DNA of 64,000 nucleotides from Chrysomallon squamiferum. Taxonomy: Eukaryota > Mollusca > Gastropoda > Neomphalida > Peltospiridae. Position 1 is the first letter of the stretch, and each line of letters starts with the position of its first letter. The position numbers were made by a program, and so were the translations under genes. Where the stretch lies: positions 22,903,755 to 22,967,754 of the forward strand of contig CM022670.1 in the NCBI GenBank assembly GCA_012295275.1, in the 5' to 3' direction. Shown here in pieces: positions 40,911 through 54,374 of the stretch. The notes below the pieces were generated by a model. The model ran no database searches. It saw only the letters and a list, made by a program, of their open reading frames with translations, and was not told the DNA's origin.

Positions 40911-42721
40911 AACAAGCAAACTGAATTTTACAAATAAATACCAATAATATTTTCTTTCAATAAACCTCATTGAAGTGTAGCATAATACACAAAAAGATAT
41001 TTAATAACATTTCTCCATTGTATAACTAGGCGTGGCTACCTTTCTTCATCATTCTGATTAGGTGGCAGGCAATGTTGAACTCATCAGGGTCAAGTCTTCC
41101 GTCTCTGTTCACGTCAGCTATGTCCCAGACAAGTGCCAGACGCTTGGCTGGCAGTCCACTCAGCAAGAACAAATCTCTCGCTAAAACACCTACAAAATTA
41201 AAACTCTGACTCAAAGAAAATATGTCTGTAATTTCAATGTTTACTTGTTGTTTTTTTCTGAACGTAATTACAATAGCAGATGTTGAACACAAAAGTAGAA
41301 TTATATTAATGCAGTTCATAATTTTAATGTTACTGGGTTTTTTTAATTCTTGTTTTTTTTCCAACATAATTACAATATCAGATGCTGAACACAAACATAC
41401 TATTATATTTATGCAGTTTATAATTTCAATGTATTTGTTTTTTTAACTGTTATTTTTTTCCCAACATAATTACAATATCAGATGCTGAACACAAACATAC
41501 TATTATATTAATGCAGTTTATAATTTCAATATATTTGTTTTTTTTAACCTGAGTTACTAAAATAATTTAAGAAAAACAATATTATACATATACTTAGTTA
41601 TTATTATGGCTGTTATAACTGATTGATATCACTAAAATGACTAATTATGACAATTCATGGAAAAACTTTTATAACTGAGGACAAATGTCATTCAAAGACT
41701 GAGTCTCCTAACTGTTACACTTTAATTTTTTAAATTTATTTTAATTGCACAAATTTACTGTTTATTAATTTGTTTTAGAAAAAAAGATATATTTTAATAC
41801 TTACTGCTACCATATTTGTAATCAGATTATTACCATTGAAAGAAATTAAACATACATGAACTGCTGACAAAAATTTATATGAATATATATATATATATAT
41901 TTTTATTACATAAAATTAGATAATTACATAATTACATAATATTTAGTAAACTTTATGAGGACTTGTGTTATAGAAATAACCACTGTAACAACAACTAAAC
42001 ACATACCAATTTTAATGTGGAGTCATTTTTTTTTTTTAAAGTTTAATTAATGTATTTCACAATTGTGAAATATAATTATTCATATATGAGATTTTGAATA
42101 AAAAATGAAAAATGAAAAAAACATTAATTATTTATTTAATTTTCAATAACTGACAATTATTGACTCATTATTTTTTTAACCATTTAATTGTTACCTTCAA
42201 TGAAACCTTTTTTGTTGTCATCAAGAGCATTAAATAAGTTTGAATATGCTTCTTTTTCTCTGGGAGACATTACAATTTTTTCAGTCTTAGTCTTGGGTAC
42301 AGACAAGGCACGAGGTAGAGATTTGGGTAACTTCTTGTTCTGCAGAACTCCGTGAACCAGGTGCATAGCCAGAACAAACTCGTGGACATCCAGCAGGTTG
42401 TCATTGCTAACATCGGCCAGATTCCTAAAACATTCACGCATTGGATTAAACACAGTTATTATCAGCTTTGCTGTGCATTCTAAAACTAACACAACACATT
42501 TTGATACAGTTTACATGTAGCAGTTTAAACTAAATATTTAACATCTTAAATATATTTTTCCCGCATCCATTAATGTTACTATGTTATTTATTTTCTGGCA
42601 ATTGAGTTTTGCAAAACATAAAAGAGTTATTTCGTAAATAGAAATTAACTAAAATATTATATTTAAAAATGTAATATGTAAGCTGAGTAAATAAATGCAA
42701 GACAAAAAAAAAAAAAAAAAA

Positions 42722-42817
<96 letters not shown>

Positions 42818-43358
42818 TCAGTCTTTCATGTACTTTGTACAAAATAACATCATCAAAAAAAAAAAACTGTCAACCCATGCATTCCACAGAAGCTTTTCAT
42901 TTTATTGTCATACTGTATTATTAACAAAAACTGGTCACTGGAAATAAAATAATCATTTGTAAAAGAAAACAGAAATCCCAGTGAAAACATTAATTAAAAA
43001 ATCCAGATTTGCTTCAGCAGTTAGTGTTTACTTTGTTATCATGTAAATTATTACATTGAAATTTTGCATTTACATTCTTAAATCATTATTTTAAACTTGA
43101 ATGTATGCAGTACAAATAATTTTCTGACAACAACTTTTTATTAATCATTATATTTAAGTTATATTCTGTATTCAGTAAAACAAATTGTCCAGCAATGTGG
43201 CTAGAAAATAAAAAGTTGAAAGAAATGAGATGGTAATATTTTATATTTTAAAATAAATTTTATTTAGATTACAATAAAATTTAGTATTAAACCATAACAT
43301 TATTATTATCATCATATTATTATCAATTTCATTATCATCATCATCATCATCATCATCA

Positions 43359-43414
<56 letters not shown>

Positions 43415-46400
43415 TAGATTACATTATTACTATTGTAAACAATGAGGTATTTGTAAAAAAAAATAATTATACTGAAATGAAAGAAAAATCCTTCAGAATG
43501 AATCATTTAGTTTTGGTATTTTAATCTGGCATTCAGGTCAAGTGCTGGTTAAACATTTTTCTTGAATATGTTCTCCATTCAGTTGCTGGTGGGGTACATT
43601 TTATTGTTAAAAATGCCATAATTCTACCTGCAGTTTGAAAGAACATGACAATTTGAAGTGACAGAAGGTCAAGCCCTATAAATATTTGCCTCATCTCTCT
43701 TGGGAGTCTTCTGTGTAAAAAAAACCTTTAAACTGATTTTCTAAAGTTACTTATTATTTCAATGCACTTTTTTTTTATGAGGTTTATGTTCTGTTTCTCT
43801 CTCTTTTTTTCCAAACAAGTTTCTTTATTCATAAAGATTCCCAAATAAAGTAACAATAAAATGAAAAAGAAGCTGTTTATTCTTAAATAAAGCAAAATTA
43901 TAAATATTTTTAAATGAATCTGAATTATGCTAACTTTGAAAATAACATTTAATAAAAAAAACCTAAAATATGACTGTTATGCTAGAGAAATTTGTTTTTT
44001 CATTAATATAAGAATTCACATGTCTCACAAGATAAAATGTTTGATCTGTGCAAAGAAGCTGAACTGAAGGGTTCCAAAATAAGCCAAAATGACATTTATG
44101 TTTCTTAAACTTCATCTGTCTCACAGAAATGGTCTAACTGTTCTTTTCTAAATCAAAAAAGACAGTTAACTGATTTGGTGAATAATGCCTAAGCTGAAAA
44201 ATACCCATTTAATTCCACTTTGAAAGAAATACAGTGAATAGTAGATTTTGTTTCCTTCAGTCAAAGAGGCAAGATATTTATGACTAAACGATGTGATAAA
44301 AGAATTATGTTCAGTAATAAAATGTGCTGTAGATAAGCCAGTGAGTACCTATGGATCTCAAGTTCAGATGACTTAACTGTTTGCTGTTCTCTGCAGAGTA
44401 TCAAGGATGGTTCACAAAGACATTATTATTTTGTTAGACAACCAATTTATTGTTTTCTTCTTTTTCAACACTGTCAACTGCATAATTACATACACAGCTA
44501 ACAAATTAAACAGTGTTGAGATAGTGTGTAATATTTAGTATGTTTATGTAAACAGTGTTATGGTAAATTAGGATGTATGAATGGTTCTACCACAAAACTG
44601 CATAAACATGCCTGTCATGGACACAACAACTTGTTTCATTGGTCTGATCTAAGACAGTTCAGAAATCTGTGTATATATACATATACATGTATATATATAG
44701 CATTAACTTAATGACACAGAAGTAATCTGCTTATAAACTATTTGAGTTATTTGTTAAACAGTCTCTTATCATAAACACAGGCTATCTGCCACAGCATTCA
44801 CTAGATAAAACTGCAATAAATCATGTCTGACACAATAACTTTGAAAACATGGTATAACCAAATAGGATTACAATCAATAAACTTTAAGATGTCTATGTTA
44901 GATATCACATTACTGCTACCAACAGAAAGATCAGATATAGAAGATTTTAAAATTAAAAATGTCAAGAAATGATCAAAAATTTTGAAAACATTGCAAGTCC
45001 TATTTGATAACAGCCAAAGAATTCGAAGAAAAAAAGTTCAATTTAGATACCATATTACTGGAAATAATAGTAATTATCTGAGAGCAAGTTTATGTTGTTA
45101 AAAAAGTATGTTTTCTTCCTTTTAAGAACATTCAGGCCTATATATTGCTTTAAAGCAAGCGATGCTAATAATGCAGATTCTAAATAAATGCAAAATCATA
45201 CAAAACCATATTACTACAGTTAATGCATGGAAAATATATAACAATGGCTGATCATGTCTTGTATTAATGTCCATGACCTCTGAATGGTATTTTTGAATGA
45301 GATTTCTGCTTAGATAAGTATTAAATCAATATCTAAAGGAAGGTAATCTCACAATTAAGAGGGGAATGATGTCAACTGAATACAGAAATGGATTAGCTTA
45401 TTGATAAAACAGTCTAATAACTTCAGTTATTAGTTCAGATTCCATTTCTATGATTTTTCATTACATTATTGTAAACAAGATGCTATATAAGATGTTATAT
45501 AATTTGTAGAAAGTAAATTATAGATATTTTTTGCATCCAGAATAATGACAGTGTTATTAAGAAAATTTAACATTATATGTCCAAATGCAAGCACATAAAC
45601 CAGCATGCATATATTTCAAAGGAGTACAAAATTTTCAATTTTCTATTTTATCATCTTGTAACCATTGCACTAATATTAGTAACTTCAAGATGGCATTCCT
45701 TTATTTTTGAACTAATTTTAAAATCTTAAATTTAACACTTGTAAGAGCTCAGCCATTTGAAATTGTAATTTATCAGCGTACTAACGTAATATTAAAGTTT
45801 GTTTAACATGTGTAAATGTATCAAGTGAGAATATTCAGTGAGATACATAAAAGCATTGTCAGCAATAAGTGGGTCACATACCCTTTGGCAAACTAGATGT
45901 ATGTTCTTCTTTTATCAAAGCCACCTGTGAATGAATGCATTCACCTTCACTACAAATTATATCACAATATGTGAGAAAGTTCGCTCTGTACTTTCTCTCT
46001 GTTTATGTAAATTGAACTCAGAAAGTTTGACATATTGTATTATACTGTATTTTAATGCAGTTTGATTACAAAAATATACTTTCGCATTAACAAAACAAAA
46101 TATTAAAAATCTTTGGCTTTTAATAAAAAGCATTATTAATTTTCAATTTAAATTTGTGTTCAGCTTTTATATAGACTTAAACTTGACATAAACATGAGGT
46201 TTGACTTGTAAATGCCTGACAGTAAGAAGACTGTATAAATCATACACAGGTCTATTATTAATTGTAAAACAGTGAAAAAAAAGAAGAAAAAAAAAAAAAA
46301 AAAAAGGTATTTTGCCTAAGGCAAAAATTGTCAAAATCACGACAAAAAACTAGAAAGATTACAATTCATTATTTAACATAAAAACAATGTGTTGAATGAA

Positions 46401-48176
46401 TAAAATTATTTTAATTAATTTATCAACATATAATAATAATAAAATCTAAAATTAGGATGTCATAAACAAATGATTCTGTTAAATTAAATGTATTTTTAAG
46501 CAAAAATTGTAAATCATATGTATTTAAAAAAAGAAGAAAGTAAAGGTATAATTTTGAAAATAAATATTAAATGTAAAGAAACAAATAACCAAAAAAAATT
46601 TCTGAGATGCAGTTTTAAAGTCTTTGCAATCATTAAAAACGTAAATCCAGAATATATATATATTCAATATTTTTTCTGAAATGATTTTTATGTCTTTGTC
46701 TTCTCATTTCCTTCTTTTTATTTTTCGTTATTTACCAAGTAGTAAGTGGCTACATTCCACATGGTATTAACCTGCGTGAACCAGTTAATGTCTGCAATAA
46801 CATGTTCATTCTCTGAATAATGAAATAACTGCAAAATCTGAAAATACCAGTGACTGTATAATGTTAAAACATTTTTCAAAAACAAATCATTACTTTTGCC
46901 CTGTGATGTTGTCTCAGTGACTGGATCAAACATCTGAAACCATTCATGCTTGGTAAGCAAAGCAAAAATTAAAAGGAATGTGTAGTTTAAAAGTTAGTCA
47001 ATTCTTGACTGTGCCTGACAATATTTATCATATCAAAAAAGGAAAATAATGTTTTGGCAAAAATATTTTTCAGAATTTTAAAAGAATATTTTACTGTTTT
47101 ACTGAAAAAGTCAAATACCCATCTTATTTAGATCCAGTAAAAAGAAAAACATGTTTAACTTTTTCTGTTATATTATATGAAACACTGATTAAGTTTAATT
47201 TTGTTTTCTTTGTTTTTATTTTGCTTTTCATTTACCTTTTTCAAAATATATACAAAATGATAACCATAAATTTTAGACAACAGTCTAAATATATTCAAAA
47301 TAACTTTAAACAGTCCACTGAATTTCAATTTAAATTAATGTCTGGAAGAATTATTTAAGAAAATTAAGTAACAGAAGAACTTTGATGTATCTCCCTGAAA
47401 GGTTTATTATTTTTCACCATTGTTTATTAGAAGGCAAAAAGTGTTATGGGCAGCACAGTACAGTTTAGTCTTTGTTAGGTTAATGGGAAAAATACAAACA
47501 AAAAATAACAAATAACAGAAAACACTAATCACATTTAAAACAAGCACATGCAGCACATGAAATGATATCAATGTCAACAAGACACAACAAAAGATTATTA
47601 TATTATGTTACAGTGGATTCCTTGTCACTTGATTTATGTCTCTGAATAGCTATGCTGGATATGTTTGTGTGTGCAACTGCAAACAAGTGCATAATGTGGA
47701 AATAGTAAATATTCACCTTATGCATCTAGGTAAATATAACTGTAATATATTTAACATGGATTAGAGTTTAATAATTCCCCAACAAAACATTTCATCACCT
47801 AATATAACATCCCCTCTCCAGAATACTGCTTCTCTCTGTAAACTCTTAAAAGGGTACAACATCATTTTAAAAATAAATGTGTTTTGTTTTTCATTTACTA
47901 CGATATGCAGTTTTATTGCATACTTTAATGGAAATTTTCTTTATTCAGTGAACGTTAATGAAAATAAAGTGCTGCATTATTCTTGTCAAAATATCTGTTT
48001 ATGTCAGTGAGAACATTATTCTTCTGCATACAAATATTTATAGTTTCCAAAAGCTGATCCTTCCTAAAAATATTTATTTATTTATTTATTTTTTTTTCTT
48101 TGTTTTTGTATGTTTGTTTGTTTGTTTGTTTGTTTGTCTGTTGTTGTTGTTGTTATTGCTATTATTATTTTTATTA

Positions 48177-48216
<40 letters not shown>

Positions 48217-48988
48217 CATTATTATTTTTATTTTTCTTCATAAAAATTGAATCACCTAGTCTTATTGTTCTGTCCAACTGTAACAGTCTAAGAAAAAAAA
48301 AAAAGCCAATTACTTTTTAAAGATATTTAATATCAAATTTTTTATGATAAACAATTAAGAATTTTTAATATATTTTCACTGTGGGTTTTTTTTAAACAAT
48401 TTATTTTTAAAGATATTGGTAATATGTTTATAAAAAATATCCAGTTTCTTTTCTTCTTTTTTTTCTAACTGAAACTCATATTGCTTTTAAACAAATTAGA
48501 GTTTTATGATTAAATAAATTTATCACATAACTATTGTGCTAAAGTATTGTGTTTGTAATTTGTATCAATTATATTTATGGAGACTTAATAAATGAAATTT
48601 TTTGTGTTGAGGTTTAAGTATATAAATTACATTATTATGCAATTTATATACTGATTGAATTAAATTACTTTTGCCTATCAAAAGTATTTGTAAGTTTAAT
48701 ATTAGGACCATTTCCTTGATATCTTTTCTTCTTCTTTGTGGTTATACCCATATTTAAAGAAATAACAGTAGTTTTTAACAAAGTTGATAAAGACATAATT
48801 AAGGATATTTCAAGAGGTATGATGCCATGTTTACTTGGTTTATTGGTGTATTAAATATAGAATCAGTTCAAGAAAAAATAATTTAATAATAATAATTTAA
48901 TCTGCTATAATGTTGATATCTTCCATATTAAATAATATTCATACATAAAACCCAGTTTATATGGAAACCATGGAGTTTCCAAATGGAG

Positions 48989-49040
<52 letters not shown>

Positions 49041-52000
49041 CAACAACAATAAAATTAACAACAAAAGAAAATCATCCTGTGTTTTAACTTATAAAAGCTA
49101 AGTAAAAAACAATACAAAAATTTACAATTTCTGAGGGATGGGAAATGGTGAAAATCAAATAGGGAGATAAGTGGAAACGAATGTTCTGATGTGACTTCAT
49201 TTTCACCTTTTTCTCTTTTAGCTGGTTCTGTTACAATTTGAGCAGTCAATATTGACCAATGTCTCAACACAGGGGTGCCAAACAACACTGCATCCAAACA
49301 TTTGGACAGCAGGTCGCAGCAAATAAACAGCACAAGAAACAATCAATTAGACACACTCAGTACAGGTGGCCCTGCATACTATCTAGATTTTAATGGTTTA
49401 AATAAACATTTTACAAAACTCATTAAAAAAAAAAAAAAAAAGTACAATTGGTCTTATTTTTCCTAATCTGATTCAAAGTTATAAAGATGACATTAAGAGT
49501 TTATATACATATAGGAATATTAATGTAAATGAAAAATATTCCTAAAATGTTTTTTTTTAGTGAATTCTAAATTCATGAACTAAAAACAAATAAATGTTTT
49601 CTTCATCATAAATATATTTTAACATAAACTACATATGATTATTTCTAAACAGATTCTTGTACTTACCAAATCTGGCTTAAGGTTGGTAAAGGTAACGTAG
49701 ATTTGAGAAAGAGGTCTCTTGCTTTTGTTTCTGAAATCATAAACATTATTTAAAGTAATTTCAGGTAGGTGTCTGCATAATGCAAGGTAAAACAAAACAC
49801 ACGACAGTATGTGAAAAAAAATTGTAGTAGGTATTGGCAGACCATTAATTATTTTTATTTTTATTAAATACAAAAATATTTCTCAATTTTATTTACAGAT
49901 TTTCAATCAGTTGTTGTCATCATTGTTATTCTTCATTTTATTGTTTTGTGTAGATTTAAAACTCAGTTATTTTATGTTATTTTAATTTTAAAATATTTCT
50001 TAATAATTCCCTTGAAATATTTGTTCACATGTAAACCAGATTTGTGTATAATTTGTTCTGTTCAGTGGTAACATGATGTTGAAAATCCTCACAGATTCAG
50101 ATACTCATGTCAGCTTTACATGCAGCTACACAATCAATATATTGTAAAGCTGGTAACATAACAAATTATTTTGTCTAAACACATGTTACCTGAAATGAAA
50201 AATACCTTTTTTCATTCAAAAAATACAATACAGCCATTAATGATTGTCATGTATTCATTGATTATGATATAAGAAAGTTGTTTTCTTCATTAATTTTAAA
50301 CAGTAGAGCTTCATTACATTTGATAAATTCCTTTCTATTTTTCACTTTCTAAAATGTTTTAATATCTCATTTGAATGACATTCTTGCTGAAGAGGTCAAG
50401 AATAGAATGTTATTTAATTTATTAATATTAAATACTAGTCTTTTTTTCTTGGTTCTTACTTGGAAAAGTTGTAATGCAAAACATTTATATATTTGCTATT
50501 TAACAAGACAAATAAAATTTGCATTAAAAAAAATTAAACAAGGTGCCAAATTCAAACAAAAAGACACAGATGATGTGTGTGTGTGAAATATTTCATAACA
50601 ATGATACAAACAAAAGCAAACTGAATGTAATAGCAACTGTAATCACAAATGTGTTTGCATGCTAAAACAATCTTTGACAGATAATTTACAAATCTATTTT
50701 GAGACCATTTCTTCAATTTGAAATGCAAACTGTTTACATTTTAAAAAATATATTGTTTGTGTGTTGAAAAATATGTCTGTCTGCAAACAAAAATGATTCT
50801 GACCGTTAATGTGTTGATGTCAACGGAATCTTACCTCCTGAACAGTGCAGGTTAATAGTGCAGTAAATATGGCTGGTATGTGCAATTTTTTGTTTATTTT
50901 GTTTCAGTGATAACATTATCTGTTATTAATCCGATACCAGGTCTCATAAAATAACAAAGAGAGAAATACATGCTGACATATTCAAATTTCAGCAATGCAG
51001 AGATGTGGCAAATTACCAGTTTAAACCTCTAATGAACAGGAAAATATATGTTACACTTTGTCATTGTCAAAAAAACATAAATATTAATGTAATATCTCTT
51101 TGAAGAATATATGAAGAGAAACTAATTTAAGTAAATTAAATTAACTTTATTACACCAAGTTATATGTATTTATACTGCAAATATATATATATTAATTTAA
51201 ATATATATTTTATCTATTCTAAATTATATGCTTTAATACCCGAAATACACACACACAGTAAATTAAATTAACTTTATTACACCAAGTTATATGTATTTAT
51301 ACTGCAAATATACATATATATATTAATTTAAGTATATACTTTATTACGCTAAATTATATGCATTAATACTGCAAACACAACACACACACACACGTACTGA
51401 ATATTGTTTTTTATTGTTTGTTTTATTTTATTATTTATTAGACACCCTATCATTTATCATTGTTATTAATTTAGATATTAAACATGGTGGCTCTGTGCCA
51501 AGGTATGATGGACAACAAGATTAATCTTCCTTAGTTTATCAATCAGGCTTAATCCCATTAAAACCAGAGCCACATGATTTATTTATCCAAGGAAAGATGC
51601 AGAAATGTTTGAATTAAAAGCATAAAAGCAAATAACTTTCTAAACAAAAAGATAAAACTTACCATCTAAGTATCCTTCCAAAGGTCCTTGACTGAAGAAA
51701 AATATTTCATGCTGTGTGCGTTCCTCCCTTGAGATAGCAGGCCATTCTTTGCTACCTTCAAAATACCAAAATTACGATTTGATAAATTAAAATGTTTAGT
51801 AAGTTTATATGTGACAGAATATATGTTAGTACTGCAAAGGTTTATGTAAGAAATAAACACAGTTTTCTGGTCAAGACTGATGGTGACAGTTGTTAATACA
51901 CTTAAATTCTGAAACATTTTTTTAATAAAGTGACTTTACAAACTAGAGCATCTGTAATTAACAAACTTCTCCATCAAATAAAAAAAAAAAAAAAAATAAA

Positions 52001-54331
52001 CCTTTATTATTTTCTGAATTCAGATAATCATTTCCATTTTACACCCACACCCACCTACACACACCTTTATTAATAAAGACAAATTACAGAATATCTAAGT
52101 TTGATGAGTTCCATGAAAGTTTTTATTTACTTAGCTGGGTTGGGGTTTTTTTTGCTTATCATTTAAATACATATTTTAATTTTTTTATTAATCTAAATTA
52201 AAACTAGCATCTAATAAAATAGTTACAAATTTCAAAGTATGTAACATTAATAACCGTGTTTAAAAATAATTTAATAACCATTTTTTTAATTCAAAACAAA
52301 CTTAGAAAATGTTTGTTCTGTTCAAAACGGTGGGAATTCATTTATAAAATAAATAAATAAAAGCAGTCTGGAAAAAAACAAAAGAAAAACACAACATTTT
52401 TTTTTTTTTTAATGGTTACAGGCAGAAGAAAAGGTTTAAATTGTCTATTCAAACATGATTAGAATGACTGAAGTTTCAAAAGTATTTAAAAAAAAGAGAA
52501 TTAAACAGACTGCACACTGGAAAATAAAATATAATGAGAAACAAACTCATTTTGGCCTATTCAATTTGTTAAATAAAACATTCATTGTTATTATTATTTT
52601 TTATATAACAGATTAGAACACACACTAAATATCAAATTACAATTTAAATATTTATTTATTTTTTTTATTGTTATTTTTTTTTTTTTACCTTGAACAAATA
52701 TTTTGATTCAAGAATAAATACAACAACTTATTTGACAAAACCTGTATCAAGATATCAAGGACAAAATCATGTAACAAAGCAGAAAATCCACCTTCAAGAT
52801 CAAGAGAACTTTCTGTTTTACATGAAATTAACAGCTGAAGTACATACTTGTATACAGGTTTAAACCTGTGTATTGTGTTATTACACAAAGTGGCTAGTGG
52901 TTTGAAAGATTCTCTGTTCTCATTTGTCTACTGTTGTTGCTCTTCATGGTCTGATAAGTACATCAAATGTGTTTGGAATGTTTTAAAAAATGTTTTACCT
53001 GGGTGTGGATAAATGCAGTGTAAGTTGAAGGACAGTTGATGGCCATTTTTTTTTTGGATTCACATAAACATGGAGTTTATGGATGAATTTATGAAATATA
53101 ATGTAATGGGTAAAAAAAAATAAAAATAAAAATAAATAAATAAAAAAAAAATAAAAATTTAAAAAAAATAAATTAAATAAAAAATAATAAAATAAAATAA
53201 AATAAAATAAAATAAAATTAAATAAAATAAAATAAAATAAAATAAAATAAAATAAAATAAAATAAAATAAAATAAAATAAAATAAAATAAAATAAAATCT
53301 AATAAAAAAAAATAAAATAAAATAAAATGAAAATAAAATTAAAATAAATACATTTTACCTGCATTTCTTATAAATTTTAGAAAATCATTTAATAAAACAA
53401 AACGATAATCCTGCACCTAAAAGATTAATTACGTGAACAAAGTTTTACTGAGTATTTGGGATTATTTCAAACTACGTTAATAAATATTAGTGAGATAAAA
53501 GAAGTCATTAATTTCCAATCAAACCTCTAGAATGAAAGAGGTTTAAATTATTATATACATTACATATAATAATTTAATTTTAGTGTTCATTATTAAAGTT
53601 CATGAAATAAAATTAAATGGAAAAAAAATAAAAATAAAAATTTGAAAGAAATAGAAAATAGTCAGTTTAGATTATAATAATTGTAGTGGACACTATTAAT
53701 TTATAATTACAATCTGTACTTATTACAAAAACATGGATTTCTTTCAATGCATATAAATCTGCTCTGAATTTTGACGCATCTGGACAGTGTGGTCTAATCA
53801 TTTATGACTAAGTTATACTGGCTATGAATTACTGTAAGACAAAACCTGATCTTTAACTAGCTTTAAGCCTCAGATGTACAGTACATGCAAGTGCTATTGT
53901 CAGTTGCAGATGACAGTTTCAAATAAGACTGGACCACCTTGAATAGAATGTTGGTGACAACTGGCATTAGATGTGTTGATCACGATTTAACACATTGTTT
54001 TGACAATGCTGCTAGTTTCCACTCATCTGCAGTGAATAGAGAGATCTGATCTTCTAAGCTGTCTGGTCAGTAATTCTATGATCTTATATTTCACACGCTG
54101 CTTAACAGATAATAAGGAGATAACGGCTGTTCAAAGTGACTGTACTACCGTAAGCTACATTATGAGCCAATAAACCAAACCATTTTAATTTGTTCTCTAT
54201 ACTCAAATCATTATGTTCAATTATATGAAGAGATATATCACTTCTGTATAATGTCAAACTTAGGAGTTTTAATTAGTAACATGTTTATGATTTAGTAAAA
54301 TGTCCAGTTAGATATATCACTATAGAAACTA

Positions 54332-54374
<43 letters not shown>

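Larger units (their letters stand above)
42425..49666 (-). other. 7.2-kb intron within EH1 coding sequence
   Basis: It holds A27(GA)42 at 42704-42814, ATC/ATT runs at 43300-43412, a tRNA-like SINE fragment at 45391-45460, TTTG/GTT/ATT runs at 48080-48235 and (AAT)n at 48990-49040. No additional exon was supported; exons 3 and 4 already join in frame. Confidence 0.75.

Noticed and set aside
42704-43412. CRISPR-like or satellite array
   Set aside because: These are simple purine and trinucleotide tracts with no spacer structure in a eukaryotic intron.
46718-46960. 80-codon minus-strand ORF in the EH1 intron
   Set aside because: Exons 3 and 4 already join in frame through a split Trp codon, the ORF has no suitable splice sites, and its content is not family-like.
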